Shown: piece by piece, positions 36,348 to 43,528 of the stretch | How the letters are laid out: each line of letters begins with the position of its first letter | Numbering within the stretch: the first letter of the stretch is position 1 | DNA from: Sphingobacterium sp. ML3W | Lineage (GTDB): Bacteria; Bacteroidota; Bacteroidia; Sphingobacteriales; Sphingobacteriaceae | Reading direction: 5' to 3' | Assembly: GCF_029542085.1 (NCBI RefSeq) | Contig: NZ_CP107036.1 | Span: 3,596,001 to 3,660,000, forward strand | Length of the DNA stretch: 64,000 nt | Notes under the pieces: model-generated | Database searches by the model: none | Told to the model about the DNA's origin: nothing | Seen by the model: only the letters and a program-made list of their open reading frames with translations | Program-made: the position numbers and the translations under genes

Positions 36348-36530
36348 TTATTCATAATCTGGTATATTTTTGTCGAGGATGATATTTCGACTGATTGTTA
36401 GCTTACCCGATTCTATTATTGGGAGAACTCTCCCTGAGCCACCACGATTTTCAGCAGTCTCTTTTTTCACAATTGATCCCTCGTGATCGAATAAAAGATT
36501 GATTTTGCCGTCTAAGCTATTTGTAATTTT
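36348..36530 (-). pseudogene. Remnant of an unidentified coding sequence
   Basis: A 60-codon open stretch with no ATG and a stop directly upstream. The translation looks protein-like, for example LLFDHEGSIVKKETAENRGG and SGKLTISRNIILDKNIPDYE at the C-terminus. A GTG at about codon 22 could start a 39-residue peptide. I do not recognise a family. It lies between the tRNA 3' fragment and tRNA-Ser copy 2, where decayed cargo would be expected. Confidence 0.35.
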
Positions 36531-36626
36531 TTAAAAAAATCATTCAATAAAAACCTGATATCCAGGAACATTTTTGGCATAAATCGTCCAAATGGTACAT
36601 TAAACGAAGAAAAATGTAAAATAAGT

Positions 36627-36657
36627 TTTGTAAATCTGTTCAGAATTTCTACTTTTG
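36627..36657 (+). promoter_or_regulatory. Promoter of tRNA-Ser copy 2
   Basis: TTTG (36627-36630), 19 bases, TACTTTTG (36650-36657), then the tRNA 4 bases later. The promoter region was duplicated together with the tRNA and has only a few changes. Confidence 0.75.
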
Positions 36658-36661
36658 TCGC

Positions 36662-36746
36662 GGAGAGTTGGCAGAGTGGTCGAATGCGGCGGTCTTGAAA
36701 ACCGTTAACTGTCACAGGTTCGGGGGTTCGAATCCCTCACTCTCCG
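36662..36746 (+). tRNA. tRNA-Ser (anticodon UGA), copy 2
   Basis: 85 bases, identical to copy 1 in every position I compared: GGAGAGT / ACTCTCC acceptor, CTTGAAA anticodon loop, long variable arm and TTCGAAT T-loop. The CCA end is not encoded. The downstream sequence differs from copy 1 but matches that of the tRNA 3' fragment. Confidence 0.97.
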
Positions 36747-36751
36747 CAGAA

Positions 36752-36786
36752 AGATCCTTCATCGAAAGATGAGGGATCTTTTATTT
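36752..36786 (+). terminator. Terminator of tRNA-Ser copy 2
   Basis: AGATCCTTCATC and GATGAGGGATCT around GAAA, followed by a T-rich run. The stem is perfect here apart from a small bulge. Confidence 0.75.
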
Positions 36787-36798
36787 TAAAGACAAGTT

Positions 36799-36841
36799 GA
36801 TTCGAACCAGAAGGGTTGGCCGGGGTTCGAACTTTATCATC
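36799..36841. repeat. 43-bp repeat with inverted TTCGAACC ends, copy 2
   Basis: Second copy of the element at 36189-36231, with one base changed. It lies at the same side of a tRNA-Ser terminator and so moved with the duplicated block. Confidence 0.7.
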
Positions 36842-36959
36842 TTCCCCTACCGTCTCTCAGGATAACAATTAGAAGATTTTTCGATAAAAAACCTGAGTTC
36901 TTTCATTCAGATATCCAGGTACTTTTTTGTAGATTTACAGTATTAACCGATTAACTTTT

Positions 36960-37739
36960 ATGGAGTCACCTAAATCCAAATATTACCTTACAGCAAAGAA
37001 ATTCTGGAAGACAGTTGTAGACATTGAGAAAACAGCAGATACCTCACACTTACAACAACAGATCGAATTTCATAGACGCTTGTTAAATATATTTCAAGCA
37101 GGAAATTTCTATTATTTAGTGTTCAACATGTATACTGGGGATGTCGAGGTCATCAGCGAAGAATGCCAAAACCTGATCGGCTATAAACCAGATGAGCTTT
37201 CTATTCCATTCCTCATGGAACGTATCCATCCTGATGACAAACCCTATTTTCTCAACTTTGAATATAAAGTCGTAGAGTTTTTTAAGAGTTTACCTTATGA
37301 AAAAATAAAAAGCTATAAAGTCCAATATGATTTCAGGTTCAAAAGAAAAGATGGACACTATATCAGGATCTTGCATCAGGCTATTCAGATAGATTATGAT
37401 GAAAATAACTTCTACCGGACACTCTCTCTGCATACCGACATATCGCATATAAAACAAGAAGGAAAACCCTGTTTCTCACTTATTGGACTTGATGACGAAC
37501 CTTCTTTTTTTAATATTCAACTCGATCAAGCGTTCACAAAATCCTATGATATGTTTACAAAGCGAGAGCGAGAAATTTTAAAATGTATCGTTGAGGGCAA
37601 AATGAGCAAAACAATTGCAGATGAGCTGTGTATCAGTCTTCACACAGTAAACACGCACAGGAAAAATATTCTTGCTAAAGCTGGCCTAAAAACACCCGTG
37701 GATCTAATAACCAAGGCGATAAAGGAAGGCTGGTTGTAG
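36960..37739 (+). CDS. PAS-domain LuxR-type transcriptional regulator
   Basis: 259 residues. A PAS fold lies at about 50-165 (FNMYTGDVEVISEECQNLIG, then FRFKRKDGHYIRILHQAI). A LuxR/GerE helix-turn-helix lies at about 195-255 (TKREREILKCIVEGKMSKTI and ISLHTVNTHRKNILAKAG). No receiver domain, so it probably senses a ligand or redox cue directly. The ATG is preceded by A/T-rich DNA without a clear promoter. A truncated, frameshifted relative lies at 42957-43290. Confidence 0.87.
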   Translation: MESPKSKYYLTAKKFWKTVVDIEKTADTSHLQQQIEFHRRLLNIFQAGNFYYLVFNMYTGDVEVISEECQNLIGYKPDELSIPFLMERIHPDDKPYFLNFEYKVVEFFKSLPYEKIKSYKVQYDFRFKRKDGHYIRILHQAIQIDYDENNFYRTLSLHTDISHIKQEGKPCFSLIGLDDEPSFFNIQLDQAFTKSYDMFTKREREILKCIVEGKMSKTIADELCISLHTVNTHRKNILAKAGLKTPVDLITKAIKEGWL

Positions 37740-37753
37740 GTTAGCGCCTACTT

Positions 37754-38269
37754 TCAATCAAACAATGTCGGAGTCCGATCTTTCTTTTCCAGATCAATAA
37801 GAATAGACTTATTTTTCAGGCCGCCTGCAAAACCAACGAGTTTCCCAGATCCACCGATGATCCGATGGCAGGGTACAATAATGGATATCGGATTTTTGTT
37901 CAATGCACCACCGACTGCGCGTACAGCTTTGATATCGCCAAGCTGACGCGCCAGATCCCCATAGGTTCTTGTCTGGCCATAAGGAATAGTGAGCAAAGCT
38001 TCCCACACCTTAAGCTGAAAGGGAGTTCCCTTCATATCCAGCGGCAGGTCAAAAACAGTGCGCTTGCGATCAAAATATTCCAAAAGCTGTTGCTGAGCGA
38101 GTAAAAGTAATGGCGCATGGTCATCTTTATCTGGTTGAGATAACTTTGTCCGGGTATAGTCTTCACCTTCCCACAATACAGCAGTAAGACCACGTCTGGT
38201 CGCCACAAGCCTTATGCTCCCTACCGGTGATAGGATATCTGTATAGACAAGTCCTTTATCCTGCTCCAT
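37754..38269 (-). CDS. ogt: Methylated-DNA-[protein]-cysteine S-methyltransferase
   Basis: 171 residues from the ATG at 38269. The frame is open 33 codons further to a TTG at 38368, but the family length favours the shorter form. The enzyme removes alkyl groups from O6-alkylguanine in a single-turnover transfer to its own cysteine. The active site is IIVPCHRIIGGSGKLVGFAG, and the helix-turn-helix part is GQTRTYGDLARQLG. Transcribed alone, converging with the PAS-LuxR gene, with a 14-base gap between the stops. Confidence 0.9.
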   Translation of the reverse strand: MEQDKGLVYTDILSPVGSIRLVATRRGLTAVLWEGEDYTRTKLSQPDKDDHAPLLLLAQQQLLEYFDRKRTVFDLPLDMKGTPFQLKVWEALLTIPYGQTRTYGDLARQLGDIKAVRAVGGALNKNPISIIVPCHRIIGGSGKLVGFAGGLKNKSILIDLEKKDRTPTLFD

Positions 38270-38655
38270 ATTTTTTATTGGCAAGTTACTAATCTTTTTT
38301 ATTTCATTTCCCTCAACGAAAATACGTTCCTCAACAATCTCCCCTAACTGACTACCTATGTTATACAACCGCCACGACCACTTTATCTCTGCTTCACCTT
38401 TTTGCGATAGTTACTACCAGAGAAGACAAGTTCTCAACCTTAGAAGTTAGTATCACTACAACACTATTATTAGCACTAGCAAATCTTGGTCTATCATCTT
38501 CTATTAGGCAATTCTTTAACCTATTGTAATTGAACCCTCTAAAAAAAATCAAAGAAAAAAACGGCTCCCATTGTCAAAAAAAATATGGAATAGTTCTCTC
38601 TTGGGCATCATATCAATGTGTATGAACAAGAGTTATAACCTAAAGACAAAGCATC

Positions 38656-39192
38656 ATGGCAGAATTAAACCAAAAAACACAAGAAAGCGGAAAGAAAAAA
38701 ATTAGAAGCCGAAAAATGGCCCCAAAGGTAGATCTGACAGCAATGGTAGACCTTGCTTTTCTTTTGATCACCTTCTTCATGCTAACCACAACCCTAAACA
38801 AACCCGCAGCAATGGATATTGCCATGCCAGACAAAACAAAAGGCGAGGCTACACCACCAGTACTCATTGACGAAAACCGGACAGCGACATTGATCCTTGG
38901 GGATGGAAAATTTATGTGGTATCATGGCGACTTCAAGAAGCCCATTGCCGCTTCCGAAAAGCCAAGCGATATAGAAAAGACATTACCGCAAGTGCTCGCG
39001 CAATTGAAAGCAAAGATCAGTACCCTGCCCAACAACAAGGATATGATCGTACTGATCAAGCCGAGCAAAGACGCTAGAACGAAAGATGTGATCCATACAA
39101 TTGATGAGATCAAACATCAAAACATTACACGCTATGTCATTGGTAAAACGCAAGAAGAAGAGGAAAAACAATTATTGGCTTCCATTCAGTAA
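38656..39192 (+). CDS. ExbD/TolR family protein
   Basis: 178 residues. A basic cytoplasmic start (SGKKKIRSRKMAPKVDLTA) leads into one membrane segment (MVDLAFLLITFFMLTTTLN, about 33-52) whose aspartate (VDLAF) is the proton-relay residue of ExbD/TolR. The periplasmic part follows (MAMPDKTKGEA-type region onward to residue 178). Such proteins energise TonB or move biopolymers together with ExbB/TolQ. None of the usual partners is adjacent, so this is an orphan copy. Confidence 0.85.
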   Translation: MAELNQKTQESGKKKIRSRKMAPKVDLTAMVDLAFLLITFFMLTTTLNKPAAMDIAMPDKTKGEATPPVLIDENRTATLILGDGKFMWYHGDFKKPIAASEKPSDIEKTLPQVLAQLKAKISTLPNNKDMIVLIKPSKDARTKDVIHTIDEIKHQNITRYVIGKTQEEEEKQLLASIQ

Positions 39193-39377
39193 AATACGAA
39201 AGGGAAAGCACCAATAGCAATGAAAATTGACTGAAGTTCTTTCTGATCAATAAACCGAGCGTAACGAGTTCATTGATGCCTGAATGAAAAATACGAATCA
39301 ATAAAAACAGGCAATTCAGAAAAAAAAGCCTATGTATTCAATATTCCAAACAGGACTGTAGCGATCCGAGCATAATC

Positions 39378-39420
39378 AAAGACAAAAGGGTCATTCCAAA
39401 ATTGAATGGCCCTTTTGTCT
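39378..39420. terminator. Terminator in the ExbD-like/secreted-protein gap
   Basis: Arms AGACAAAAGGGTCATTC and GAATGGCCCTTTTGTCT (one mismatch) around a 7-base loop. It can serve the converging genes ending at 39192 and 39443. The bases 39193-39377 hold no gene I can support. Confidence 0.75.
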
Positions 39421-39442
39421 TAGCGTTCAGTATTACAATCTA

Positions 39443-40009
39443 TTATCTTTTGTCCAGATTTTCCCAATAGCGTTCCACATTCTCCTTCACTTCATTAGGC
39501 AAAGAAGCGTAGTTGTCCGAATAGGAAGTCTTAGTATATCCATCCTCCGCATCTGCGCGCAGACGATAAAATTGTCCCTTATATAAAACCAAAGCAATAC
39601 AGCTCAGCTGCTTTTCGACATGATCCTTAGGATGTCTCGAATAGATAAACACCGCATCCAATTTACCATCTTTGTCAGCATCAAAGAATGCTTTTCTAGA
39701 TTCCCACACCGAAGTAATAATACCATCTTCAACGATAGTTTCCTCCACAACAGGTACCCACATACCATCTTTTCGCTGAAATTGCTGAGCATATAGTTTA
39801 TCCGGATCTGCTCCGCGTTCCTCTTTTGAAAAAATGATATAATTATCTTCCTTTTCGGTCTGAATATGCTCCACCTGCAGCACACGTTTGCCTTTAAATG
39901 GAAAACCCGAAGATTCAAAATTTTCTTTGTTGACTGTAATATCGGTGATTTGTGCCTGCGCGGTGTAACATCCCAGCAGCAGCAGGACAAAAAAAGTGTA
40001 TTTTCCCAT
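39443..40009 (-). CDS. Exported protein of unknown function
   Basis: 188 residues with a signal peptide (MGKYTFFVLLLLGCYTAQAQ). The middle carries FFDADKDGKLDAVFIYSRH, an EF-hand-like or FG-GAP-like calcium loop, followed by SCIALVLYKGQFYRLRADAE. It vaguely resembles the M949_RS01915-type surface-polysaccharide family, but I cannot confirm that. Transcribed alone. Confidence 0.6.
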   Translation of the reverse strand: MGKYTFFVLLLLGCYTAQAQITDITVNKENFESSGFPFKGKRVLQVEHIQTEKEDNYIIFSKEERGADPDKLYAQQFQRKDGMWVPVVEETIVEDGIITSVWESRKAFFDADKDGKLDAVFIYSRHPKDHVEKQLSCIALVLYKGQFYRLRADAEDGYTKTSYSDNYASLPNEVKENVERYWENLDKR

Positions 40010-40190
40010 GTGTTTTCCCTAAATATCTATTCAAATTACTGACAATAAAAGAAAAATCCAATATTTTTAACACACATCTTTACATCAACCTGATTCAATT
40101 CTCCTATATTCTCGCTAAATTTATCCTATTCATAAACCGTGCAACAGCTACAGATGAGGTATCCGTTTCACAAAAGCAGGCATTAAACCC

Positions 40191-40583
40191 ATGAAACAGG
40201 ACATTCAAACCATCGCGGACATAAAAATATTAGTCGATCAGTTTTACAGCACAGTTCGTCAGGACAATCTCCTAGGCCCTATTTTTCAGGAACGTATTCA
40301 GGACAATTGGGGCTTACACCTGGAAAAAATGTATCGCTTCTGGCAGACGATCTTACTAGATGAACATACCTACTTTGGCAGTCCATTTCCACCCCATATC
40401 CCCCTCCCCATTGAGGCAAAACATTTCGATCAATGGCTCCTTCTGTTTGAAGCGTCCGTCGATCGGCTATATACAGGTGAAAAGGCTGACGAAGCCAAAA
40501 GGCGCGCACAAAAAATGGCACAGATTTTCCAGTTTAAAAAAGAATATTTTAATGCCAATCCAAAAAAGAAACCCCTGATATAA
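40191..40583 (+). CDS. Group III truncated hemoglobin
   Basis: 130-residue 2-over-2 globin. The proximal heme histidine is in AKHFDQWLLLF (about residue 79), and KMYRFWQTILL forms the distal helices. The N-terminal DIKILVDQFYSTVRQDNLLG is typical of group III (TrHb3/ctb). Likely to bind oxygen or nitric oxide in the cytosol. It has no clear operon partner. Confidence 0.88.
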   Translation: MKQDIQTIADIKILVDQFYSTVRQDNLLGPIFQERIQDNWGLHLEKMYRFWQTILLDEHTYFGSPFPPHIPLPIEAKHFDQWLLLFEASVDRLYTGEKADEAKRRAQKMAQIFQFKKEYFNANPKKKPLI

Positions 40584-40797
40584 GGCATTTCGTATTCCAG
40601 GTTAGATATGCAGTCTCACTTCATTTTCCACTAGCATTCCAGATAAAGTCCCCCCCCCAGTATCCCATAGGCTCATTATTTTAGCAGTCGCCATTCTCTT
40701 TTTTTGTAACAAAAATTGTTTATCACAAGCACGAAAACAAAAATATAACACTAAAAATCAATTAAATACAAGTAAATAACAAATTTTAACATTTTTA

Positions 40798-40833
40798 ATT
40801 CTACAAAATGTAGAATAGGTTCTATATTTGTAG
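40798..40833 (+). promoter_or_regulatory. BlaI-type operators overlapping the promoter
   Basis: ATTCTACAAAATGTAGAAT (40798-40816) is a perfect palindrome around AAA and contains the TACAnnnTGTA pattern of BlaI/MecI boxes. A second, weaker box CTATATTTGTAG (40822-40833) overlaps the -7 element TATATTTG (40823-40830). The ATG of the regulator follows at 40835. Binding would block its own promoter. Confidence 0.7.
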
Positions 40834-40834
40834 T

Positions 40835-41209
40835 ATGAATAAATTATCAGCGACTGAAGAACAATTGATGGGGTACATCTGGGACATGAAAAAGGCCTTT
40901 ATGAAAGACCTTATGGAAGCCTATCCTGAACCCAAACCTGCTCCGACGACGATTGCGACATTATTAAAACGAATGACCGAAAAAGGAGCCATATCGTATG
41001 TATTATATGGCAATTCACGTGAGTATTATCCGTTGTTCGACAAGGACAGTTATTATCTCGCACACGTCAATGATATTGTTGAAGCGTATTTTGATAATTC
41101 AGCGTTAAAATTCGCTTCCTTTTTTACAAAACAATCGCAATTGAACAAGGAGCAATTGGAAGAACTGAAAAAAATAATTGATTCAGAAATTAAAAACAAA
41201 GCGACATGA
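40835..41209 (+). CDS. BlaI/MecI/CopY family repressor
   Basis: 124-residue winged-helix repressor. The DNA-binding part is about 1-75 (LSATEEQLMGYIWDMKKAF, TTIATLLKRMTEKGAISYVLYG) and the C-terminal helix mediates dimerisation (LNKEQLEELKKIIDSEI). It is paired with the M56 peptidase gene through an ATGA overlap, so translation is coupled. In the classical scheme the peptidase cleaves the repressor on a cell-wall signal. Whether beta-lactams are the signal here is unknown, and no beta-lactamase gene is nearby. Confidence 0.9.
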   Translation: MNKLSATEEQLMGYIWDMKKAFMKDLMEAYPEPKPAPTTIATLLKRMTEKGAISYVLYGNSREYYPLFDKDSYYLAHVNDIVEAYFDNSALKFASFFTKQSQLNKEQLEELKKIIDSEIKNKAT

Positions 41210-42786
41210 TTATCTATTCGGGAAAATTGATCGCCTGTTCAGGCTTACTGTATCTGGTATACATTTCTCTTCTGCAACAGCATAAGCTATTGGCATTTAA
41301 CCGGTTTTATCTGCTTGCCATTATACCTATCGCTCTTTTTGCACCATTGGTGCAAACTGCTCTGCCGTCATTTATCCCTGATTTTTTTCATTTTAATAGG
41401 GTTCAACCGGAAGTCGTTCCAGAGCATATGGAGCTTGCCATCACAGCCCCTGCAGCCGTCCCTCAGGAATCGTTGATATCAACCAACACAGCTATTTTCC
41501 TTGCCTATCTACTGATTGCGATTGTACTTTTGATTAGGTATATAGTAAGCTATAAAAAGTTTTCATCCTACATCGGTCGCGCATCAGCAACAAACAATCC
41601 TTCAATTTATAGTATTCATGGCCTTAAAACTCCCTTCTCATTTTTCAGACGGATCTATGTACCCCGTGGCGCATATTTACAAGGAGAGATTGAGGCTTCG
41701 ATTATCGCTCATGAACAGGCACATGTAGACCAGCGACATTCCATAGACGTGATGCTCATGCAGTTCATGCGCATTGTATTATGGTTCAACCCCATGGTTT
41801 ACCTGATCGACAGGGCTGTTCGACAAAACCACGAATACCTGGCAGACGATGCCGTAGTACAGGTTTATGAACGCGCCAGTTACCAACATCTGATTATCCA
41901 GTGGAGCATGTCCTCCCCCGATATAAACGCATTACCGGCCAGTAATTTTAATTTTTTAACAACAAAAAAACGATTAATTATGTTACAGAAAAGAACGAAC
42001 AGTGGTAAGCTCCTGCTGATGCCTGCGCTTACCTTATTGCTGACAACAGCAATAAGCCTGTTGTTTTCGACTCATGTCGAAGCACAGAAAACAACGCCGG
42101 CCAAAACAGAAAAAACTGAGTCTGCGAAACCGGCCAAGACTCCCCCCACTTCCAAAAAACCGGATGCCCCAAAAGCGGTATCTGAACGGCCTAATCCGCC
42201 CAGAAGAGAAAGAGCTCCCGCAATGGAACCCAAGAAAAATGCTGCTCCAAAAGAAGAAACAATACGCTTTCCAGAACCCCAAAAAACAGGTGGAAACAGC
42301 AAGAAAACAATGAAAAATAAGCCGCCAGTACCTAAAGAGGTAAAATTCGATGCGGCACCCAAAGTGGAAGAGGTGTATGTTGAAAACGTAAAATTTCAGG
42401 AACCTAAACGGATCAATGTAAACGGTAATGCGAATAGAAATGCTACCGATAATGGCACCTCCGGCGGAAGTTCAAGTGAAAAGCATCGGGAACCTAAACG
42501 GATAACTATGCGTGGAACGGCGAATGTGAGCACTGTCACATCGGTAAAAGCAAACAATGTTCAAGTCAATGATCCCAAAGCTGTTTCGATAGTAAAAACA
42601 GGAACTGCTACATCCGGATCGGCAAAGGTAACAGAAATTAGGTCGGCAGAACCAAATACTATAACGAATGTAAACGTGCGTTCTACTAGTACCATCAGCT
42701 CCGAAGCAAAGGAAAACAACGGAAAACAAGCCGCCAAAATTGTACTTCGCGGTGAACCGGCAAATAAAACAAACTCATCCAAGTAA
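41206..42786 (+). CDS. BlaR1-type M56 metallopeptidase with a repetitive C-terminal tail
   Basis: 526 residues. Membrane segments at about 8-24, 34-56, 96-116 and 267-288 surround the M56 zinc site HEQAH (169-173) with a third ligand in NHEYLADD (E210). The C-terminal 240 residues are not a penicillin-binding sensor. They form a charged, Lys/Pro/Glu-rich then Asn/Thr/Ser-rich tail with repeats such as FQEPKRINVNGNAN, HREPKRITMRGTAN, VNDPKAVSIVKTG and SAEPNTITNVNV. Coupled to the BlaI-like gene by an ATGA overlap. It probably senses an envelope signal and inactivates the repressor. Confidence 0.88.
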   Translation: MIIYSGKLIACSGLLYLVYISLLQQHKLLAFNRFYLLAIIPIALFAPLVQTALPSFIPDFFHFNRVQPEVVPEHMELAITAPAAVPQESLISTNTAIFLAYLLIAIVLLIRYIVSYKKFSSYIGRASATNNPSIYSIHGLKTPFSFFRRIYVPRGAYLQGEIEASIIAHEQAHVDQRHSIDVMLMQFMRIVLWFNPMVYLIDRAVRQNHEYLADDAVVQVYERASYQHLIIQWSMSSPDINALPASNFNFLTTKKRLIMLQKRTNSGKLLLMPALTLLLTTAISLLFSTHVEAQKTTPAKTEKTESAKPAKTPPTSKKPDAPKAVSERPNPPRRERAPAMEPKKNAAPKEETIRFPEPQKTGGNSKKTMKNKPPVPKEVKFDAAPKVEEVYVENVKFQEPKRINVNGNANRNATDNGTSGGSSSEKHREPKRITMRGTANVSTVTSVKANNVQVNDPKAVSIVKTGTATSGSAKVTEIRSAEPNTITNVNVRSTSTISSEAKENNGKQAAKIVLRGEPANKTNSSK

Positions 42787-42858
42787 CAGGAACTGATTTC
42801 AAGTAAAAAACTAATTTCAAGTAAAACTTGATCTTACCTTGGATTTTAACGAAAAAAA

Positions 42859-42892
42859 AACAAAAAGAGGAATCTAGGTTCCTCTTTTTGTT
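42859..42892 (+). terminator. Terminator after the blaI-blaR1-like operon
   Basis: Perfect stem AACAAAAAGAGGAA / TTCCTCTTTTTGTT with a 6-base loop, about 70 bases past the stop. Confidence 0.8.
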
Positions 42893-42956
42893 ACTATAAA
42901 TTTAAAGAATACCAAAACACAGGTAAATAGCTGACGAAAGTAATATTTATCCTAAA

Positions 42957-43290
42957 TTAAACATAACCTTCCCCAATTGTCTTTTTGATCAGCTGCATGG
43001 GAGTCTTGACTCCCGCCTTAGCTAAGATATTTTTACGGTGAGTATTGATTGTATGAATACATAGGCACAAACAGTCTGCGATCTCCTGACTATCCATACC
43101 ATCAACTATTCCTTTTAACACCTCTTTTTCACGCACATTAAAAAACATCTTCCCAAAAGATACAGCCATCGCATCGGAATTATATTCAGTGAGGGCTCAC
43201 TATACAATCCGATAATCGAACAACTTGGTTTGCCTCTCTTTTGCAAATGTAAGAGAAAATGGTTATATCGGTTTTATTTCTGACTAACAA
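42957..43290 (-). pseudogene. Truncated, frameshifted PAS-LuxR regulator remnant
   Basis: The open part (42957-43169) encodes 70 residues that are only a LuxR helix-turn-helix (CIHTINTHRKNILAKAGVKT). Upstream, in another frame, the minus strand reads GKPSCSIIGLYSEPSLNII, closely matching GKPCFSLIGLDDEPSFFNI of the intact gene at 36960-37739, just before its HTH. So the ancestral gene had the same layout, lost a base or two near 43180 and no longer has its PAS domain. The 70-residue HTH might still be made from the ATG at 43169. A sequencing error at 43180 is possible but would not restore the missing PAS part. Confidence 0.7.
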
Positions 43291-43516
43291 ATGGGTTATT
43301 CAATTGTTTAATCAGTTTGTGATGCATTATCAGTTACAGCTCCAAGATTGAGTATAGCAATTGTCTCTATTTTTTCTCCTCACATATTTCTACATTAGGA
43401 TCAATTTAAAAATAAAAAATCAGAAAAATATGCCAACATAAAATTAATCATCTTTTCTGTTTCATGGCAAATTGTTTATTTAAAATAGAGTTAATATACA
43501 GCTAATATCCTCAGAA
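43291..43516. other. Spacer without recognised genes
   Basis: A/T-rich stretch between the regulator remnant and the PhoX-type gene. I see no gene or clear hairpin. It may include decayed PAS sequence, but I could not align any part beyond about 43290. Confidence 0.4.
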
Positions 43517-43524
43517 TACCTTTG
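43517..43524 (+). promoter_or_regulatory. Putative -7 element directly before the PhoX-type gene
   Basis: TACCTTTG, the same octamer as before the desaturase gene, ends 4 bases before the ATG at 43529. Confidence 0.5.
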
Positions 43525-43528
43525 CGGT

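Noticed and set aside
36059..36746. An active integrated element between the tRNA-Ser genes
   Set aside because: Only about 600 bases separate them and no integrase or intact cargo gene is visible; at most a remnant.
42034..42362. Minus-strand frames inside the M56 peptidase tail
   Set aside because: They are shadows of the low-complexity Lys/Pro-rich tail of the real gene.
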